From contig NZ_JAUFQJ010000024.1 of the NCBI RefSeq assembly GCF_030409685.1, positions 372,001 to 436,000 on the forward strand: DNA of 64,000 nucleotides, given 5' to 3'. Source of the stretch: Ferruginibacter paludis (GTDB lineage: Bacteria > Bacteroidota > Bacteroidia > Chitinophagales > Chitinophagaceae). A program made the translations under genes and the position numbers. How positions within the stretch are numbered: the stretch's first letter is position 1; every line of letters starts with the position of its first letter. Positions 10,611 to 19,273 of the stretch are shown piece after piece. Under the pieces are notes generated by a model, which did not search any database, was not told the origin of the DNA, and saw only the letters and a list, made by a program, of their open reading frames with translations.

Positions 10611-10646
10611 TGAAATCGCCATAAGAAATTTCTTATGGCGATTTCA
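10611..10646. terminator. Perfect 36-bp palindrome, probable bidirectional terminator
   Basis: TGAAATCGCCATAAGAAA (10611-10628) is followed directly by its exact reverse complement (10629-10646). It lies between the convergent esterase and AraC genes, so a shared terminator is the simplest reading. A 13-bp inverted repeat (GATGTCTGATTTT, 10509-10521, and its complement at 10718-10730) brackets it within the 266-bp gap. Confidence 0.65.
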
Positions 10647-10763
10647 TTTAAATTATTACTCTATTGTTATGACACTGCCAGCTCATGCTAAGAAGAATAA
10701 AGTAACAACCCGTAAGCAAAATCAGACATCCGTCACCAGGCATCCGACATAAAATATCGGACC

Positions 10764-11615
10764 TCAGACATTTGTTCTTTCCTCAAATTCCTTCCTGTAC
10801 TGCGAGGGCGTTAGCTGCTTAACCTGCTTAAACTGTTTGCTGAAATGCGCCCAGCTGTTGTAGCCGCTTTCGTAACAGATCTCCATTACCGGCTTGTTGC
10901 TGTTGGTTAATAATTTACAGGCATGGCTGATGCGCAGATCCTGTATAAAATCAAAATAGGTTTTCTTGATATTTTTTTTGAAGAACCGGCAGAAAGTGGG
11001 AATGCTCATGTTGGCTACATCCGCCACCTGCTGCAGGGTTACCGGTGTGAGGTACCGCTTAAAAGAGAAGTCAATAATTTTTTCAATAGCAGGATTGATG
11101 TGGTTGTTGTGCGATGCAAAATTTTGTGTAAGCATGATGTAATGCGGCGTGGTACTGATCTTCTGCAAACACTGCAACAATGCATTCATTCGCTGGAAGC
11201 CTTTCATCTCCTGCAGGTCGTTGATATAGGCAGCAATTTCTTTTTTAAGTTTTTGCTGTATTTGTAAGCCATCGTTTTTTTGCAGCAACTGGTACACCGT
11301 TTTCAGCTCTGGTAACTGTAAAAAATCGTTTCCAAAAATTTCCTGTCTAAAATGCACTACCACGGCACTGCCCGTTATTTTATGGTGCTGCTTTTTAAAC
11401 CAGTGCGGCAGATTGCCTGCAATAAAATACAAGTCGCCCGGCTGGTATTCGCCGATAAAATCACCAATCATGGCGGTGCCGTACCCTTCGGTGATCAATA
11501 TCAGTTCAAACTCTTCGTGGCGGTGCCAGTTGGTTTCAAAATCGGGCGTACGATAGGTACGGCAGGCGAAACTCTGGTGTTCTTCCAGGTGTATTTTTTG
11601 AATCAGCGTCTTCAT
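10764..11615 (-). CDS. AraC-family transcriptional regulator of the xylose locus
   Basis: 283 residues. N-terminal cupin sensor (about 15-100) with HRHEEFELILITEGYG and FIAGNLPHWF; C-terminal double helix-turn-helix (about 185-280) with QQVADVANMSIPTFCRFFKK and the second-helix signature SGYNSWAHFSKQFKQ. Divergent from the xylulokinase gene with 166 bp between them, and this gap carries a 13-bp inverted repeat. I infer it is the xylose-responsive regulator of xylB, xylA and GH43; the ligand is not visible in sequence. An alternative is a general sugar-responsive activator. Confidence 0.85.
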   Translation of the reverse strand: MKTLIQKIHLEEHQSFACRTYRTPDFETNWHRHEEFELILITEGYGTAMIGDFIGEYQPGDLYFIAGNLPHWFKKQHHKITGSAVVVHFRQEIFGNDFLQLPELKTVYQLLQKNDGLQIQQKLKKEIAAYINDLQEMKGFQRMNALLQCLQKISTTPHYIMLTQNFASHNNHINPAIEKIIDFSFKRYLTPVTLQQVADVANMSIPTFCRFFKKNIKKTYFDFIQDLRISHACKLLTNSNKPVMEICYESGYNSWAHFSKQFKQVKQLTPSQYRKEFEERTNV

Positions 11616-11632
11616 GATCCATATTTATTAGC

Positions 11633-11685
11633 TGCTATCTTATCAACTATTTCGCATAAATGTATAAATAACTGATAAGATAGCA
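11633..11685. promoter_or_regulatory. Inverted repeat between araC-type gene and xylB, candidate operator
   Basis: Arms TGCTATCTTATCA (11633-11645) and TGATAAGATAGCA (11673-11685) are perfect 13-bp complements separated by 27 bp. They start 18 bp upstream of the AraC-type start and end 97 bp before xylB, where an operator for either gene would lie. AraC proteins more often use direct repeats, so a hairpin in the leader mRNA of the regulator is the alternative. Confidence 0.5.
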
Positions 11686-11781
11686 TATTTTATTTTAAAA
11701 ATAACGGTTGTATAAACACCATAAAAGCCTGACCTTTATCTTTTGGAAAACGATTGTATCATAGTGTGTTAAAATTGCTGT

Positions 11782-13260
11782 ATGCTGTTATTAGGTATTG
11801 ATGTAGGAACCTCTTCTATTAAAGTTGCCATTGTAGATGCGCAAACCCAACAATGTATTACCACCGTACAATACCCGGATACCGAAACCGGCATTACTTC
11901 ATTGCAAAAAGGCTGGGCCGAACAAAGCCCGGAGATGTGGTGGGAAAATGTACAGCAGGCCATCCTGAAGGCGCACGCTACTAAAAAATACAATTCAAAA
12001 GATATCATTGCAATCGGCGTTGCTTACCAGATGCACGGATTGGTTTGTGTAGACAAAAACCAGCAGGTGTTGCGTGACAGCATCATATGGTGCGACAGCC
12101 GTGCGGTGGAAATCGGCAACAAGGCTTTTGATGCCATTGGTCATGAAAAAAGTTTACAACACTTGCTAAACTCGCCCGGCAATTTTACCGCCGCCAAGCT
12201 CGCCTGGGTAAAGGCAAACGAGCCGGAAAAATATGCGCAGATTGACAAGATCATGTTGCCCGGGGATTTCATCGCGATGAAGCTGACCGGCGCCATTACC
12301 ACCAGCGTTTCGTCTTTAAGCGAAGGCATATTCTGGGATTTCAAAAACCAGGAATTGTCAAAAGATGTCTTCAATTATTTCGGTTTTGATACTTCAGTTA
12401 TACCGGAAATAAAAGAAGTATTTACTCCCCATGGTGGTATTCAGGCAGGCATTGCCGAAAAGCTATCTTTAACAGCAGGTATTCCGGTAGCCTATAAATC
12501 AGGCGACCAGCCCAACAACGCCTTGTCACTGAATGTGCTGGAGCCTGGCGAAGTGGCTGCTACGGCAGGAACTTCCGGCGTTATCTATGGCGTAAGCGAT
12601 CAGTTGGTGTACGATCAGCAGTCCAGGATCAACAGTTTTGCGCATGTAAATTTTACAGCAACACAGACAAGAATTGGCGTGCTGCTTTGCATCAACGGCA
12701 CCGGCATTTTAAACAGCTGGATAAAAAATATTACCGGCAATAAATTTTCATACAACGAAATGAACCAGGCTGCAGCGGGCATTGAGCCAGGAAGCAACGG
12801 TTTGCAGATGCTGCCTTTTGGCAATGGTGCTGAACGAATGCTGGAAAATAAACTGGTGCAAAGCCACATGCACAACATTGATTTTAATGTGCACAAACCG
12901 GCCCATTTATTCAGAGCAGCACAGGAAGGTATTGCATTTGCTTTCCGCTATGGCTTTGATATTATGCGGGCAAATGGCATGCGTCCGTCGGTGATCCGTG
13001 CAGGTAAGGCCAACATGTTTTTGAGTGATGTGTTTACCAGCTGTTTTGTAAATGCTACCAATGTGCCGGTGGAGTTGTACGACTGTGATGGCAGCGTGGG
13101 TGCGGCCAAAGGTGCCGGCATTGGGGTTGGATTTTACAAAACAGCAAAAGAAGCTTTCACCAATTCGACACCGTTGGATTTGGTGGAACCAACTCAGGCT
13201 ACATTATATGATGATTTGTATGCAGAATGGAAACAATTGCTGGATAAAAATATGCGTTAG
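11782..13260 (+). CDS. xylB: Xylulokinase
   Basis: Phosphorylates D-xylulose to xylulose 5-phosphate for entry into the pentose-phosphate pathway. FGGY-family kinase of 492 residues, the usual length. N-terminal ATPase motif LLGIDVGTSSIKVAIVD; conserved GWAEQSPEMWWENV; substrate region IGVAYQMHGLV with IIWCDSRA; second-domain motifs GDQPNNALSLNVLEPGEVAATAGTS (about 240-265) and IRAGKANMFLSDVF near the C-terminus. Followed by xylA 200 bp downstream in the same orientation; the gap has no obvious terminator, so co-transcription is likely. Confidence 0.93.
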   Translation: MLLLGIDVGTSSIKVAIVDAQTQQCITTVQYPDTETGITSLQKGWAEQSPEMWWENVQQAILKAHATKKYNSKDIIAIGVAYQMHGLVCVDKNQQVLRDSIIWCDSRAVEIGNKAFDAIGHEKSLQHLLNSPGNFTAAKLAWVKANEPEKYAQIDKIMLPGDFIAMKLTGAITTSVSSLSEGIFWDFKNQELSKDVFNYFGFDTSVIPEIKEVFTPHGGIQAGIAEKLSLTAGIPVAYKSGDQPNNALSLNVLEPGEVAATAGTSGVIYGVSDQLVYDQQSRINSFAHVNFTATQTRIGVLLCINGTGILNSWIKNITGNKFSYNEMNQAAAGIEPGSNGLQMLPFGNGAERMLENKLVQSHMHNIDFNVHKPAHLFRAAQEGIAFAFRYGFDIMRANGMRPSVIRAGKANMFLSDVFTSCFVNATNVPVELYDCDGSVGAAKGAGIGVGFYKTAKEAFTNSTPLDLVEPTQATLYDDLYAEWKQLLDKNMR

Positions 13261-13460
13261 TCGCAAGATGCAATCCATGAATGACTGTTTCGATTCGGAC
13301 AAAGCCGCCATGAAAAACAAATTATGAATAGTGCGACGCCAATGAAGTTCAATTGAAAAATAGTCGCCGGTCAAATAAAAAAATATACAAAACAACAATC
13401 GAAAATACAATTTCTAAACTTCCTTAACCGCTGCGGCGTGTAAGGGCAAACTAAAAAAAT

Positions 13461-14789
13461 ATGTCAGTAGTAACAGGTAACAAAGAATTTTTTAAAGGCA
13501 TCGGCCAGGTAAAATTTGAAGGTGTTGAAAGTGATAACCCTATGGCTTTTCGCTGGTACGATGAAAATAAAATCGTAGCCGGTAAACCCATGAAAGAATA
13601 TTTACGTTTTGCCTGTGCATACTGGCATTCGTTTGTAGGCAACGGCGGCGATCCTTTTGGTGAACCAACTCATTTGCATCCCTGGAATGAAAAGGCGGAT
13701 GCCGTGGAAAGAGCAAAAGACAAAGCGGATGCGGCTTTTGAATTCATTACCAAACTGGGTTTGCCTTACTACTGTTTTCATGATGTGGACGTGGTAGATT
13801 ACACCAACGATGTAAATGAAAACGACCGCAGGCTGCAGGCCCTGACAGAATACCTGAAACAAAAACAGGCTGCCAGTGGCGTTAAATTATTATGGGGCAC
13901 GGCCAATTTATTTTCTCATAAAAGATACATGAATGGTGCTTCCACCAATCCGGATTTTCATGCATTGGCACATGGCGGCGCACAGGTAAAAGCGGCACTG
14001 GATGCAACAATTGCCTTGGGTGGTGAAAACTATGTTTTCTGGGGTGGCCGTGAAGGTTACATGAGTCTGCTGAACACCAACATGAAAAGAGAGAAAGAAC
14101 ACATGGCCCGTTTTTTACACACGGCAAAAGATTATGCCCGTAAGAATGGTTTTAAAGGCACTTTCTTTATTGAACCAAAACCATGCGAACCAAGCAAGCA
14201 CCAATACGATTACGACAGTGAAACCGTGATAGGCTTTTTACGCCAGTTTGATTTGCAGAATGATTTTAAATTGAACATTGAAGTAAACCATGCTACTCTT
14301 GCAGGACATACTTTTCAACACGAGTTACAAGTAGCAGCCGATACCGGCATGCTGGGCAGCATTGATGCCAACCGTGGAGATTACCAGAATGGATGGGATA
14401 CTGACCAGTTCCCCAACAATGTAAATGAACTGGCAGAAGCCATGCTGGTGATTTTGGAAGCAGGTGGCTTTGGCGGTGGCGGCATCAACTTCGATGCGAA
14501 AATCCGCCGAAACTCAACCGACCCGGCTGATTTGTTCTATGCCCACATCGGTGGTATGGATACTTTCGCAAGGGCGCTGATCGTTGCGGATGCGGTATTA
14601 AACAAATCTGACTACAAAAAAATCAGGACCAACCGGTACGCCAGTTTTGATAGCGGCAAGGGCGCTGAATATGAAGCCGGAAAATTATCGCTGGAAGATT
14701 TAAGAACCTATGCTGCTGAAAATGGCGAACCAAAAACCACCAGCGGTCAGCAGGAATACCTGGAAAATATCATCAACCGGTACATTTAA
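13461..14789 (+). CDS. xylA: Xylose isomerase
   Basis: Interconverts D-xylose and D-xylulose, the first step of the isomerase pathway. 442 residues, matching the long (class II) xylose isomerases. Visible active-site pieces: CFHDVDVV (catalytic His), [25 protein letters not shown] (metal Glu and Lys), [17 protein letters not shown] (metal ligands) and GSIDANRGD with WDTDQFP. Follows xylB; a cluster of hairpins starts 4 bp after its stop. No xylose permease gene is present in the window. Confidence 0.95.
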   Translation: MSVVTGNKEFFKGIGQVKFEGVESDNPMAFRWYDENKIVAGKPMKEYLRFACAYWHSFVGNGGDPFGEPTHLHPWNEKADAVERAKDKADAAFEFITKLGLPYYCFHDVDVVDYTNDVNENDRRLQALTEYLKQKQAASGVKLLWGTANLFSHKRYMNGASTNPDFHALAHGGAQVKAALDATIALGGENYVFWGGREGYMSLLNTNMKREKEHMARFLHTAKDYARKNGFKGTFFIEPKPCEPSKHQYDYDSETVIGFLRQFDLQNDFKLNIEVNHATLAGHTFQHELQVAADTGMLGSIDANRGDYQNGWDTDQFPNNVNELAEAMLVILEAGGFGGGGINFDAKIRRNSTDPADLFYAHIGGMDTFARALIVADAVLNKSDYKKIRTNRYASFDSGKGAEYEAGKLSLEDLRTYAAENGEPKTTSGQQEYLENIINRYI

Positions 14790-14793
14790 TACA

Positions 14794-15000
14794 AAGGTGG
14801 GTCACCCAAAAAGGATGGCTCACCTTGCTTTTTACGCTCACAGTCTCCAGGCGGATTATACCAGCAAGGGTGGCTCACCTGGAGACTTTTTTACACGTTG
14901 CAAATTAATCGTGGCACTCCGCAAAGGGTTCCTTTTCTGAAATATTTTTACACTCTACCAATTCACCGGGTGAGCTACCCTTTTTGGGTGACCCACCCTC
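14794..15000. repeat. Hairpin-rich intergenic repeat upstream of GH43 (three hairpins)
   Basis: Three related hairpins. 14794-14826: AAGGTGGGTCACCC pairs with GGATGGCTCACCTT across an A5 loop, counting G-T pairs. 14842-14887: a 10-bp stem AGTCTCCAGG/CCTGGAGACT carries AAGGGTGGCTCACC in its loop and is followed by T6. About 14966-14999: GGTGAGCTACCC/GGGTGACCCACC, the same unit in the other orientation. The linker has the shared word TTTTTACACTC. The same plus-then-minus hairpin arrangement occurs after GH43 at 16271-16378. It lies between xylA and GH43 and likely ends the xylA transcript. Confidence 0.7.
14842..14893 (+). terminator. Terminator-like hairpin downstream of xylA
   Basis: The perfect stem AGTCTCCAGG / CCTGGAGACT (14842-14851 and 14878-14887) followed at once by TTTTTT has the form of an intrinsic terminator, though the 26-nt loop is large and contains one arm of the repeat unit described for this region. 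Confidence 0.55.
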
Positions 15001-15011
15001 AACCTGGTCAT

Positions 15012-16058
15012 ATGCTGCAGTTCAATTACCGCACAGTCTTTTTTACTGCCTTATTGCTGGCATCATTTTCCGGGAGCTCAGCGCAGCAAAAAAAACGCAC
15101 GCCCATTTCCCAACCGCTCATTACCAGCATCTATACTGCCGATCCGGCGGCGCATGTGTTCAATAGCAAAATATACATTTACAATTCGCACGATATCGAT
15201 GCAACCACTCCTGCAAACGGTGATCATTTTGTAATGAAGGATTTTCATGTGCTGTCGATGGACAGCATCGGCGGCAAGGTGGCGGACAATGGCGTGGCGC
15301 TGGATATTCAAGACATCCCCTGGGCGGGCAGGCAGTTATGGGCACCCGATGCGGCTTATAAAAACGGAACCTACTATTTGTATTTCCCTGTAAAAGACAA
15401 GCAGGATATTTTCAGGATCGGTGTAGCTACCGGCAAAAAACCAACCGGGCCTTTTAAAGCCGAGCCAGCGCCGATCGAAGGAAGTTACAGCACCGACCCC
15501 TGCATATTTAAAGACAAGGATGGCAGCTACTATTTATATTTCGGCGGCATCTGGGGCGGTCAGTTACATCGTTGGACCAACGGTGTGTACGATTCAACAA
15601 CACCTCAACGCAAGCCGGATGAATTGGCGGTATTGCCAAAAGTGGCGAAGCTAAACGCTGACATGAAAAGCTTCGCAGCACCCGTAAAGGAAGTTGAACT
15701 TATCGATGAAAAGGGTAAGCCCTTTTACGAAGCCAGCAACGACAAACGTTTTTTTGAAGGCGCCTGGATGCACCTGTACAATGGCAAATACTATTTCAGT
15801 TATTCCACCGGCGACACCCATAATATTTGTTATGCCATAGGCGACAGCCCTTACGGTCCGTTTACTTACAAAGGCATTATTTTAAAGCCTGTGGAGGGCT
15901 GGACGAGTCACACCTCCATTGTACAAATAAAAGGCAAATGGTGGCTCTTTTACCATGATGCGCAGCTAAGCGGCAAAACACATTTGCGCAATGTAAAAGT
16001 AACCGAATTGAAATACCGGAAAGATGGCAGCATCATTCCGATTGATGCCTATAAATAA
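15012..16058 (+). CDS. Secreted glycoside hydrolase family 43 enzyme, probable beta-xylosidase/arabinofuranosidase
   Basis: Five-bladed beta-propeller hydrolase. ATG at 15012 begins signal peptide MLQFNYRTVFFTALLLASFS...SAQ; upstream in-frame codons run through the hairpin repeats and are rejected. 348 residues, a single-domain GH43. Candidate catalytic residues: base Asp in SIYTADPAAHVF, pKa-modulating Asp in YSTDPCIFKD, and acid Glu in FFEGAWMHLY. Other propeller motifs: LWAPDAAYKNGTYYLYF and SPYGPFTYKG. It follows xylB-xylA, consistent with releasing xylose (or arabinose) outside the cytoplasm for XylA/XylB. Family activity ranges over xylosidase, arabinofuranosidase and arabinanase, so the exact substrate is open. 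Confidence 0.88.
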   Translation: MLQFNYRTVFFTALLLASFSGSSAQQKKRTPISQPLITSIYTADPAAHVFNSKIYIYNSHDIDATTPANGDHFVMKDFHVLSMDSIGGKVADNGVALDIQDIPWAGRQLWAPDAAYKNGTYYLYFPVKDKQDIFRIGVATGKKPTGPFKAEPAPIEGSYSTDPCIFKDKDGSYYLYFGGIWGGQLHRWTNGVYDSTTPQRKPDELAVLPKVAKLNADMKSFAAPVKEVELIDEKGKPFYEASNDKRFFEGAWMHLYNGKYYFSYSTGDTHNICYAIGDSPYGPFTYKGIILKPVEGWTSHTSIVQIKGKWWLFYHDAQLSGKTHLRNVKVTELKYRKDGSIIPIDAYK

Positions 16059-16227
16059 TATTGGTCCGGGCTACAAACCAATGTGGATCATCGTTGCGTC
16101 GCCCTCTTGTACAATAACAACTTTTTTGAACGCCTTCAATTTGTTACGATTTTATCTGCGTAACAGTATCGTCAAGTCACCACCGTTGTATAAAATATTT
16201 TCACTGTGTTGATCAAGGTGGCAATCC

Positions 16228-16266
16228 TACAATAAAAACGAAAGGTCTTCGCCGGCAAATTTCCCT
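16228..16266 (-). repeat. Duplicated 3' end of the peptidase E gene
   Basis: The plus-strand bases from 16228 match those at the true end of the peptidase E gene (16406-16448). The first 24 positions have one mismatch, and similarity continues with small changes to TTTCCC. On the minus strand it reads ...GEDLSFLL then stop, the same C-terminus as PepE. The two copies bracket the hairpin element 16271-16378. Confidence 0.65.
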
Positions 16267-16270
16267 TTTT

Positions 16271-16378
16271 AATACCAGGGTGGGTCACCCCACAAGGGTG
16301 GCTCACCTTGGTATTTTTACACTCCGCTAATTTCCGGGGTGAGCCACCCTTCCTGGGGTGACCCACCCCGGAAATTTC
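16271..16378. repeat. Hairpin-pair repeat downstream of GH43
   Basis: First hairpin 16271-16315: a 20-bp stem with three G-T pairs (AATACCAGGGTGGGTCACCC with its partner ending at GGTATT), loop CACAA, then TTTTT. Linker TTTTACACTCCGCTAATTT. Second hairpin 16330-16376: opposite orientation, with GGGTGAGCCACCC and GGGTGACCCACCC arms and an outer AATTTCCGG/CCGGAAATT stem. Same unit as at 14794-15000. It sits between convergent GH43 and peptidase E genes and could act as a bidirectional terminator. Confidence 0.7.
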
Positions 16379-16405
16379 GTTGTTTACTTTGTATGAGTCA
16401 ACATA

Positions 16406-17128
16406 CTACAATAAAAAAGAAAGGTCTTCACCCGGTACAATTTCCCGCTTACCCGCTTTGCCATTTTCATCCCAGTAAAACAACATTCCCGGTTGATTGC
16501 CGGAAAATTGCAGCTGGGCACCTTCCAGTCGTAAGTAAGTTCCTTCCGGCAAAGCGACGATGGGTAAGCCCGGATTCATCTGCATAAATTCTTCCAGCCG
16601 CTGGTCGCGGGTTTCGCCGTGATGGCCCGCTGGTTTAACGTTGGTATAATGTGGGTTGATTTGAAAAGGCAATAACCCCAATGCATTAAAACTTTTGGGC
16701 GCAATCACCGGCATATCATTCGTGGTACCGATACCCGGGCCCGTAATATTTGATCCGGCGCTCCAGCCGATATAAGGCGTGCCCTTGTTCACTTTGTCGC
16801 GGATAATATCCAGCAACTGGCAATCATAAATATCATGCAACAATTTAAAGGTATTGCCGCCGCCCACCATAATCACATCAGTATTTTCAATCGTCGCTTT
16901 CGCATTCTCCGGCTGAACGGCGATAATGGTATGCGGCAGGCTGCTCAAACCCGAACGAACCATTGCTGCGTAGGCTTCATAGTCTGCATCTACGGAAGCA
17001 AATGGAATAAAGGCGATGGTTAAGGCGCTGTCTCCCAAAAAGTTGTTGATGGGCGCCAGGGCTGTTTCCAGGTAACCCCCGTTACCCGCTCTTGAACTGC
17101 TGAATACCAGTAACCGGTTTGTATGCAT
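16406..17128 (-). CDS. pepE: Peptidase E (Asp-specific dipeptidase), family S51
   Basis: Cytoplasmic serine peptidase that cleaves N-terminal Asp-X dipeptides. Start ATG at 17128 gives MHTNRLLVFSSSRAGNGGYL, the family's usual N-terminus; the frame is open 28 codons further upstream but that part has no homology. About 240 residues. The nucleophile motif YIGWSAGSN (Ser about 123) follows MVGGGNTFKLLHDI; NPHYTN contains the conserved His region. Divergent from the transglutaminase-like gene 133 bp away. Its 3' end is duplicated beyond an inserted-looking hairpin repeat. Confidence 0.88.
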   Translation of the reverse strand: MHTNRLLVFSSSRAGNGGYLETALAPINNFLGDSALTIAFIPFASVDADYEAYAAMVRSGLSSLPHTIIAVQPENAKATIENTDVIMVGGGNTFKLLHDIYDCQLLDIIRDKVNKGTPYIGWSAGSNITGPGIGTTNDMPVIAPKSFNALGLLPFQINPHYTNVKPAGHHGETRDQRLEEFMQMNPGLPIVALPEGTYLRLEGAQLQFSGNQPGMLFYWDENGKAGKREIVPGEDLSFLL

Positions 17129-17260
17129 TATGAAATTTAAAGTTGGCTGAACTTCAAAGATATTCTTTAAAGCCACATCTCCGCCAGCATTGCAATTGTT
17201 ATTGCCTCGCATGCTGCATTTTGGCTTTTTGTTCTGCTGAATTTATAATAATTTTAATAG

Positions 17261-18358
17261 ATGAAATTCCGCTTGCTCTCGTTGCTGATGATTGGTTGCA
17301 TACTGGTTACAAAAGGCCAGCGGGGAAATTATTTTATTCCCGCGGCACAAACCTATTCTACCACATCCATTGCAAGTTACGTGCAGGATAATTTTACAGC
17401 AGACCGCGATAAACTGGAGGCTATTTATGGCTGGGTTACCGCCAACATCCGCTACGATAAAGACAGCATGTACAATATCAACTGGGGCGTGGATGAACAT
17501 ACAAAAGCAGCTTCTACCATCAGAAGAAGAAAAGGTGTTTGCGAAAATTTTGCCACCGTTTTTACAGACATTGTTTCCAAATGCGGTATCCCTGCTTTTA
17601 CTATCACCGGTTATACCAATGTTTCGGGCAATATCAAAAGAAGCGGCCATAGCTGGAGCGCTGTTCAGCTCGATAAAGAATGGCTGCTATGCGACCCTAC
17701 CTGGGATGCGGGTGCTGGTTATCACACCAATTGGCTTTTATTGTCCCCTGCACAATTCATCGAAACACACATGCCTTTCGACCCCCTCTGGCAATTGTTA
17801 CCGCAACCTGTATCGCAGCAGGAGTTTAACAATGGCCGTTCGGGTGCTAAAAAAAATGCCCCTGCCTGGAACGTGGCTGACTCGGTAGATAGTTTTATGC
17901 AACTGGATAGCCTGCAGCAACTGGAAGCCACTTCCCGCCGGATAAAGCAGGCGGGTACCACCGACGAAATGACCCGGGTTTGGCGGAATTATGTGGACAT
18001 GAAAATTGCGATTGTATATGGCGACCAGGATATGAATTATTACAACGGCGCAGTGGCCGATCTTAACAAAGCCACTTCCATATTTAACAATTTTGTTACT
18101 TACCGCAACAATCGTTTTATACCCGCAAGGCCGGATGTTGAAACTGCGGCCATGCTGAATCCCATCGATAAATTGCTGGCGGCTGCCCGCAACAAAATAA
18201 AACACATTGGTGAAACGGTAGAGAATGCACAGTACGATACCAGCAGCATCCAGGACCGGCTGAACCGCCTTGCTACAAGGGTTTCGGAGCAACAGGCTTT
18301 TTTAAAACAATATGTATCCAGCGAGCTTGCCAACAGGGAAAAGTTATTTTACAAGTAA
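17261..18358 (+). CDS. Secreted transglutaminase-like cysteine protease-fold protein
   Basis: 365 residues with a probable signal peptide (MKFRLLSLLMIGCILVTKGQ). Transglutaminase-like core at about residues 50-150: RRRKGVCENFATVFTD (Cys about 94), RSGHSWSAVQLDKEWLLCD (His about 130) and DPTWDAG (Asp about 145), so the catalytic triad is complete. The C-terminal half is helical, with Gln/Leu-rich segments and a probable coiled coil near the end (DRLNRLATRVSEQQAFLKQY). Role unknown; such proteins are usually peptidases or structural crosslinkers in the periplasm. Confidence 0.8.
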   Translation: MKFRLLSLLMIGCILVTKGQRGNYFIPAAQTYSTTSIASYVQDNFTADRDKLEAIYGWVTANIRYDKDSMYNINWGVDEHTKAASTIRRRKGVCENFATVFTDIVSKCGIPAFTITGYTNVSGNIKRSGHSWSAVQLDKEWLLCDPTWDAGAGYHTNWLLLSPAQFIETHMPFDPLWQLLPQPVSQQEFNNGRSGAKKNAPAWNVADSVDSFMQLDSLQQLEATSRRIKQAGTTDEMTRVWRNYVDMKIAIVYGDQDMNYYNGAVADLNKATSIFNNFVTYRNNRFIPARPDVETAAMLNPIDKLLAAARNKIKHIGETVENAQYDTSSIQDRLNRLATRVSEQQAFLKQYVSSELANREKLFYK

Positions 18359-18528
18359 GCAATTTCACATAACGAAACAACGGCAACAGAAGACACAAAG
18401 ACTGGTTCAATATTATATTGATTCCTCTACTGCTTAAGCGACCGGTGTGGGAAACCCTTCAGATGAAACCCGGAAAAAACAAAGTAGATTCGTATCTGCA
18501 ATTATTCTTTACCGATTAAATACATTTC

Positions 18529-19173
18529 ATGAAAAAAGTCCTCCTGATTTTAGCAGTTTGTACCGCCTTGTTTTCTGTAACCGCGTTTATAGCAAAGCCT
18601 GCTGATGATGGCTGGGTCGCTTTGTTTGATGGCAAGACACTGACCAACTGGAAAGTGGGCGACCATGCAGCCACCTTTAGTGTGCAGGATGGAACCATTG
18701 CCGTTCACGGTGAAACCGCTCATCTGTTTTACGATGGCCCGGTACAGCAACACCAGTTTAAAAATTTTGAATTTAAGGCCGATGTGATGACCTTTCCCGG
18801 ATCCAACTCCGGCATCTATTTTCACACAGGTTTTCAGCAGGGTGGCTGGCCTGCAAAAGGCTACGAAGTACAGGTTAACAATTCGCATACCGACTGGCGC
18901 AGAACAGGCAGCCTGTATGGCATACAGGATGTAAAAGAAGTGTATGTAAAAGACAATGTTTGGTACACAGAATACATTAAGGTGGTCGGTAAAAAAGTAA
19001 CTATAAAAATCAATGACAAAACAGTAGTAGAATATACAGAACCCGAAAATTTGAAACGTGAAGGTGGCGATTCTTTACGCAGGATATCCAGCGGTACTTT
19101 TGCATTACAGGGCCACGATCCAAAGAGTGAAGTGCATTTTAAAAATATTATGGTAAAAGTTTTGCCAGAGTAG
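18529..19173 (+). CDS. DUF1080 (3-keto-disaccharide hydrolase-like, concanavalin fold) secreted protein
   Basis: 214 residues with signal peptide MKKVLLILAVCTALFSVTAF. The start of the mature part, DGWVALFDGKTLTNWK, is the hallmark of DUF1080; further conserved pieces are FKAD with SNSGIYFH, GYEVQVNNSH, TGSLYG and EYIKVVGKKVTIKIND. The LamG-like jelly roll often binds or hydrolyses carbohydrate; family members include 3-keto-glucoside hydrolases. Single gene, closed by a strong terminator. Confidence 0.88.
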   Translation: MKKVLLILAVCTALFSVTAFIAKPADDGWVALFDGKTLTNWKVGDHAATFSVQDGTIAVHGETAHLFYDGPVQQHQFKNFEFKADVMTFPGSNSGIYFHTGFQQGGWPAKGYEVQVNNSHTDWRRTGSLYGIQDVKEVYVKDNVWYTEYIKVVGKKVTIKINDKTVVEYTEPENLKREGGDSLRRISSGTFALQGHDPKSEVHFKNIMVKVLPE

Positions 19174-19200
19174 ATTAATTTTTCAATTCCTTTTTAGTTT

Positions 19201-19245
19201 GCAAAGAGGCAAGCCCCGGTAACTGGCTTGCCTCTTTGCATTTAT
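19201..19245 (+). terminator. Terminator after the DUF1080 gene
   Basis: Perfect 15-bp stem GCAAAGAGGCAAGCC (19201-19215) with its complement at 19225-19239, 9-nt loop, then ATTTATT. Strong, although the T-tract is interrupted. Confidence 0.8.
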
Positions 19246-19261
19246 TCAAAACCTGAATGTT

Positions 19262-19273
19262 TACATTTGCTCC
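19262..19273 (+). promoter_or_regulatory. Bacteroidota -7 box directly before the Crp/Fnr gene
   Basis: TACATTTG (19262-19269) is an exact TAnnTTTG -7 box, ending only four bases before the ATG at 19274. If used, the transcript would have almost no leader. A TTTG at 19235-19238 is the only -33-like element and its spacing is a few bases long. Confidence 0.45.

Noticed and set aside
14794-16378. CRISPR-like array around GH43
   Set aside because: Repeats are hairpins in alternating orientation with unequal spacing; no regular spacer length and no cas genes.
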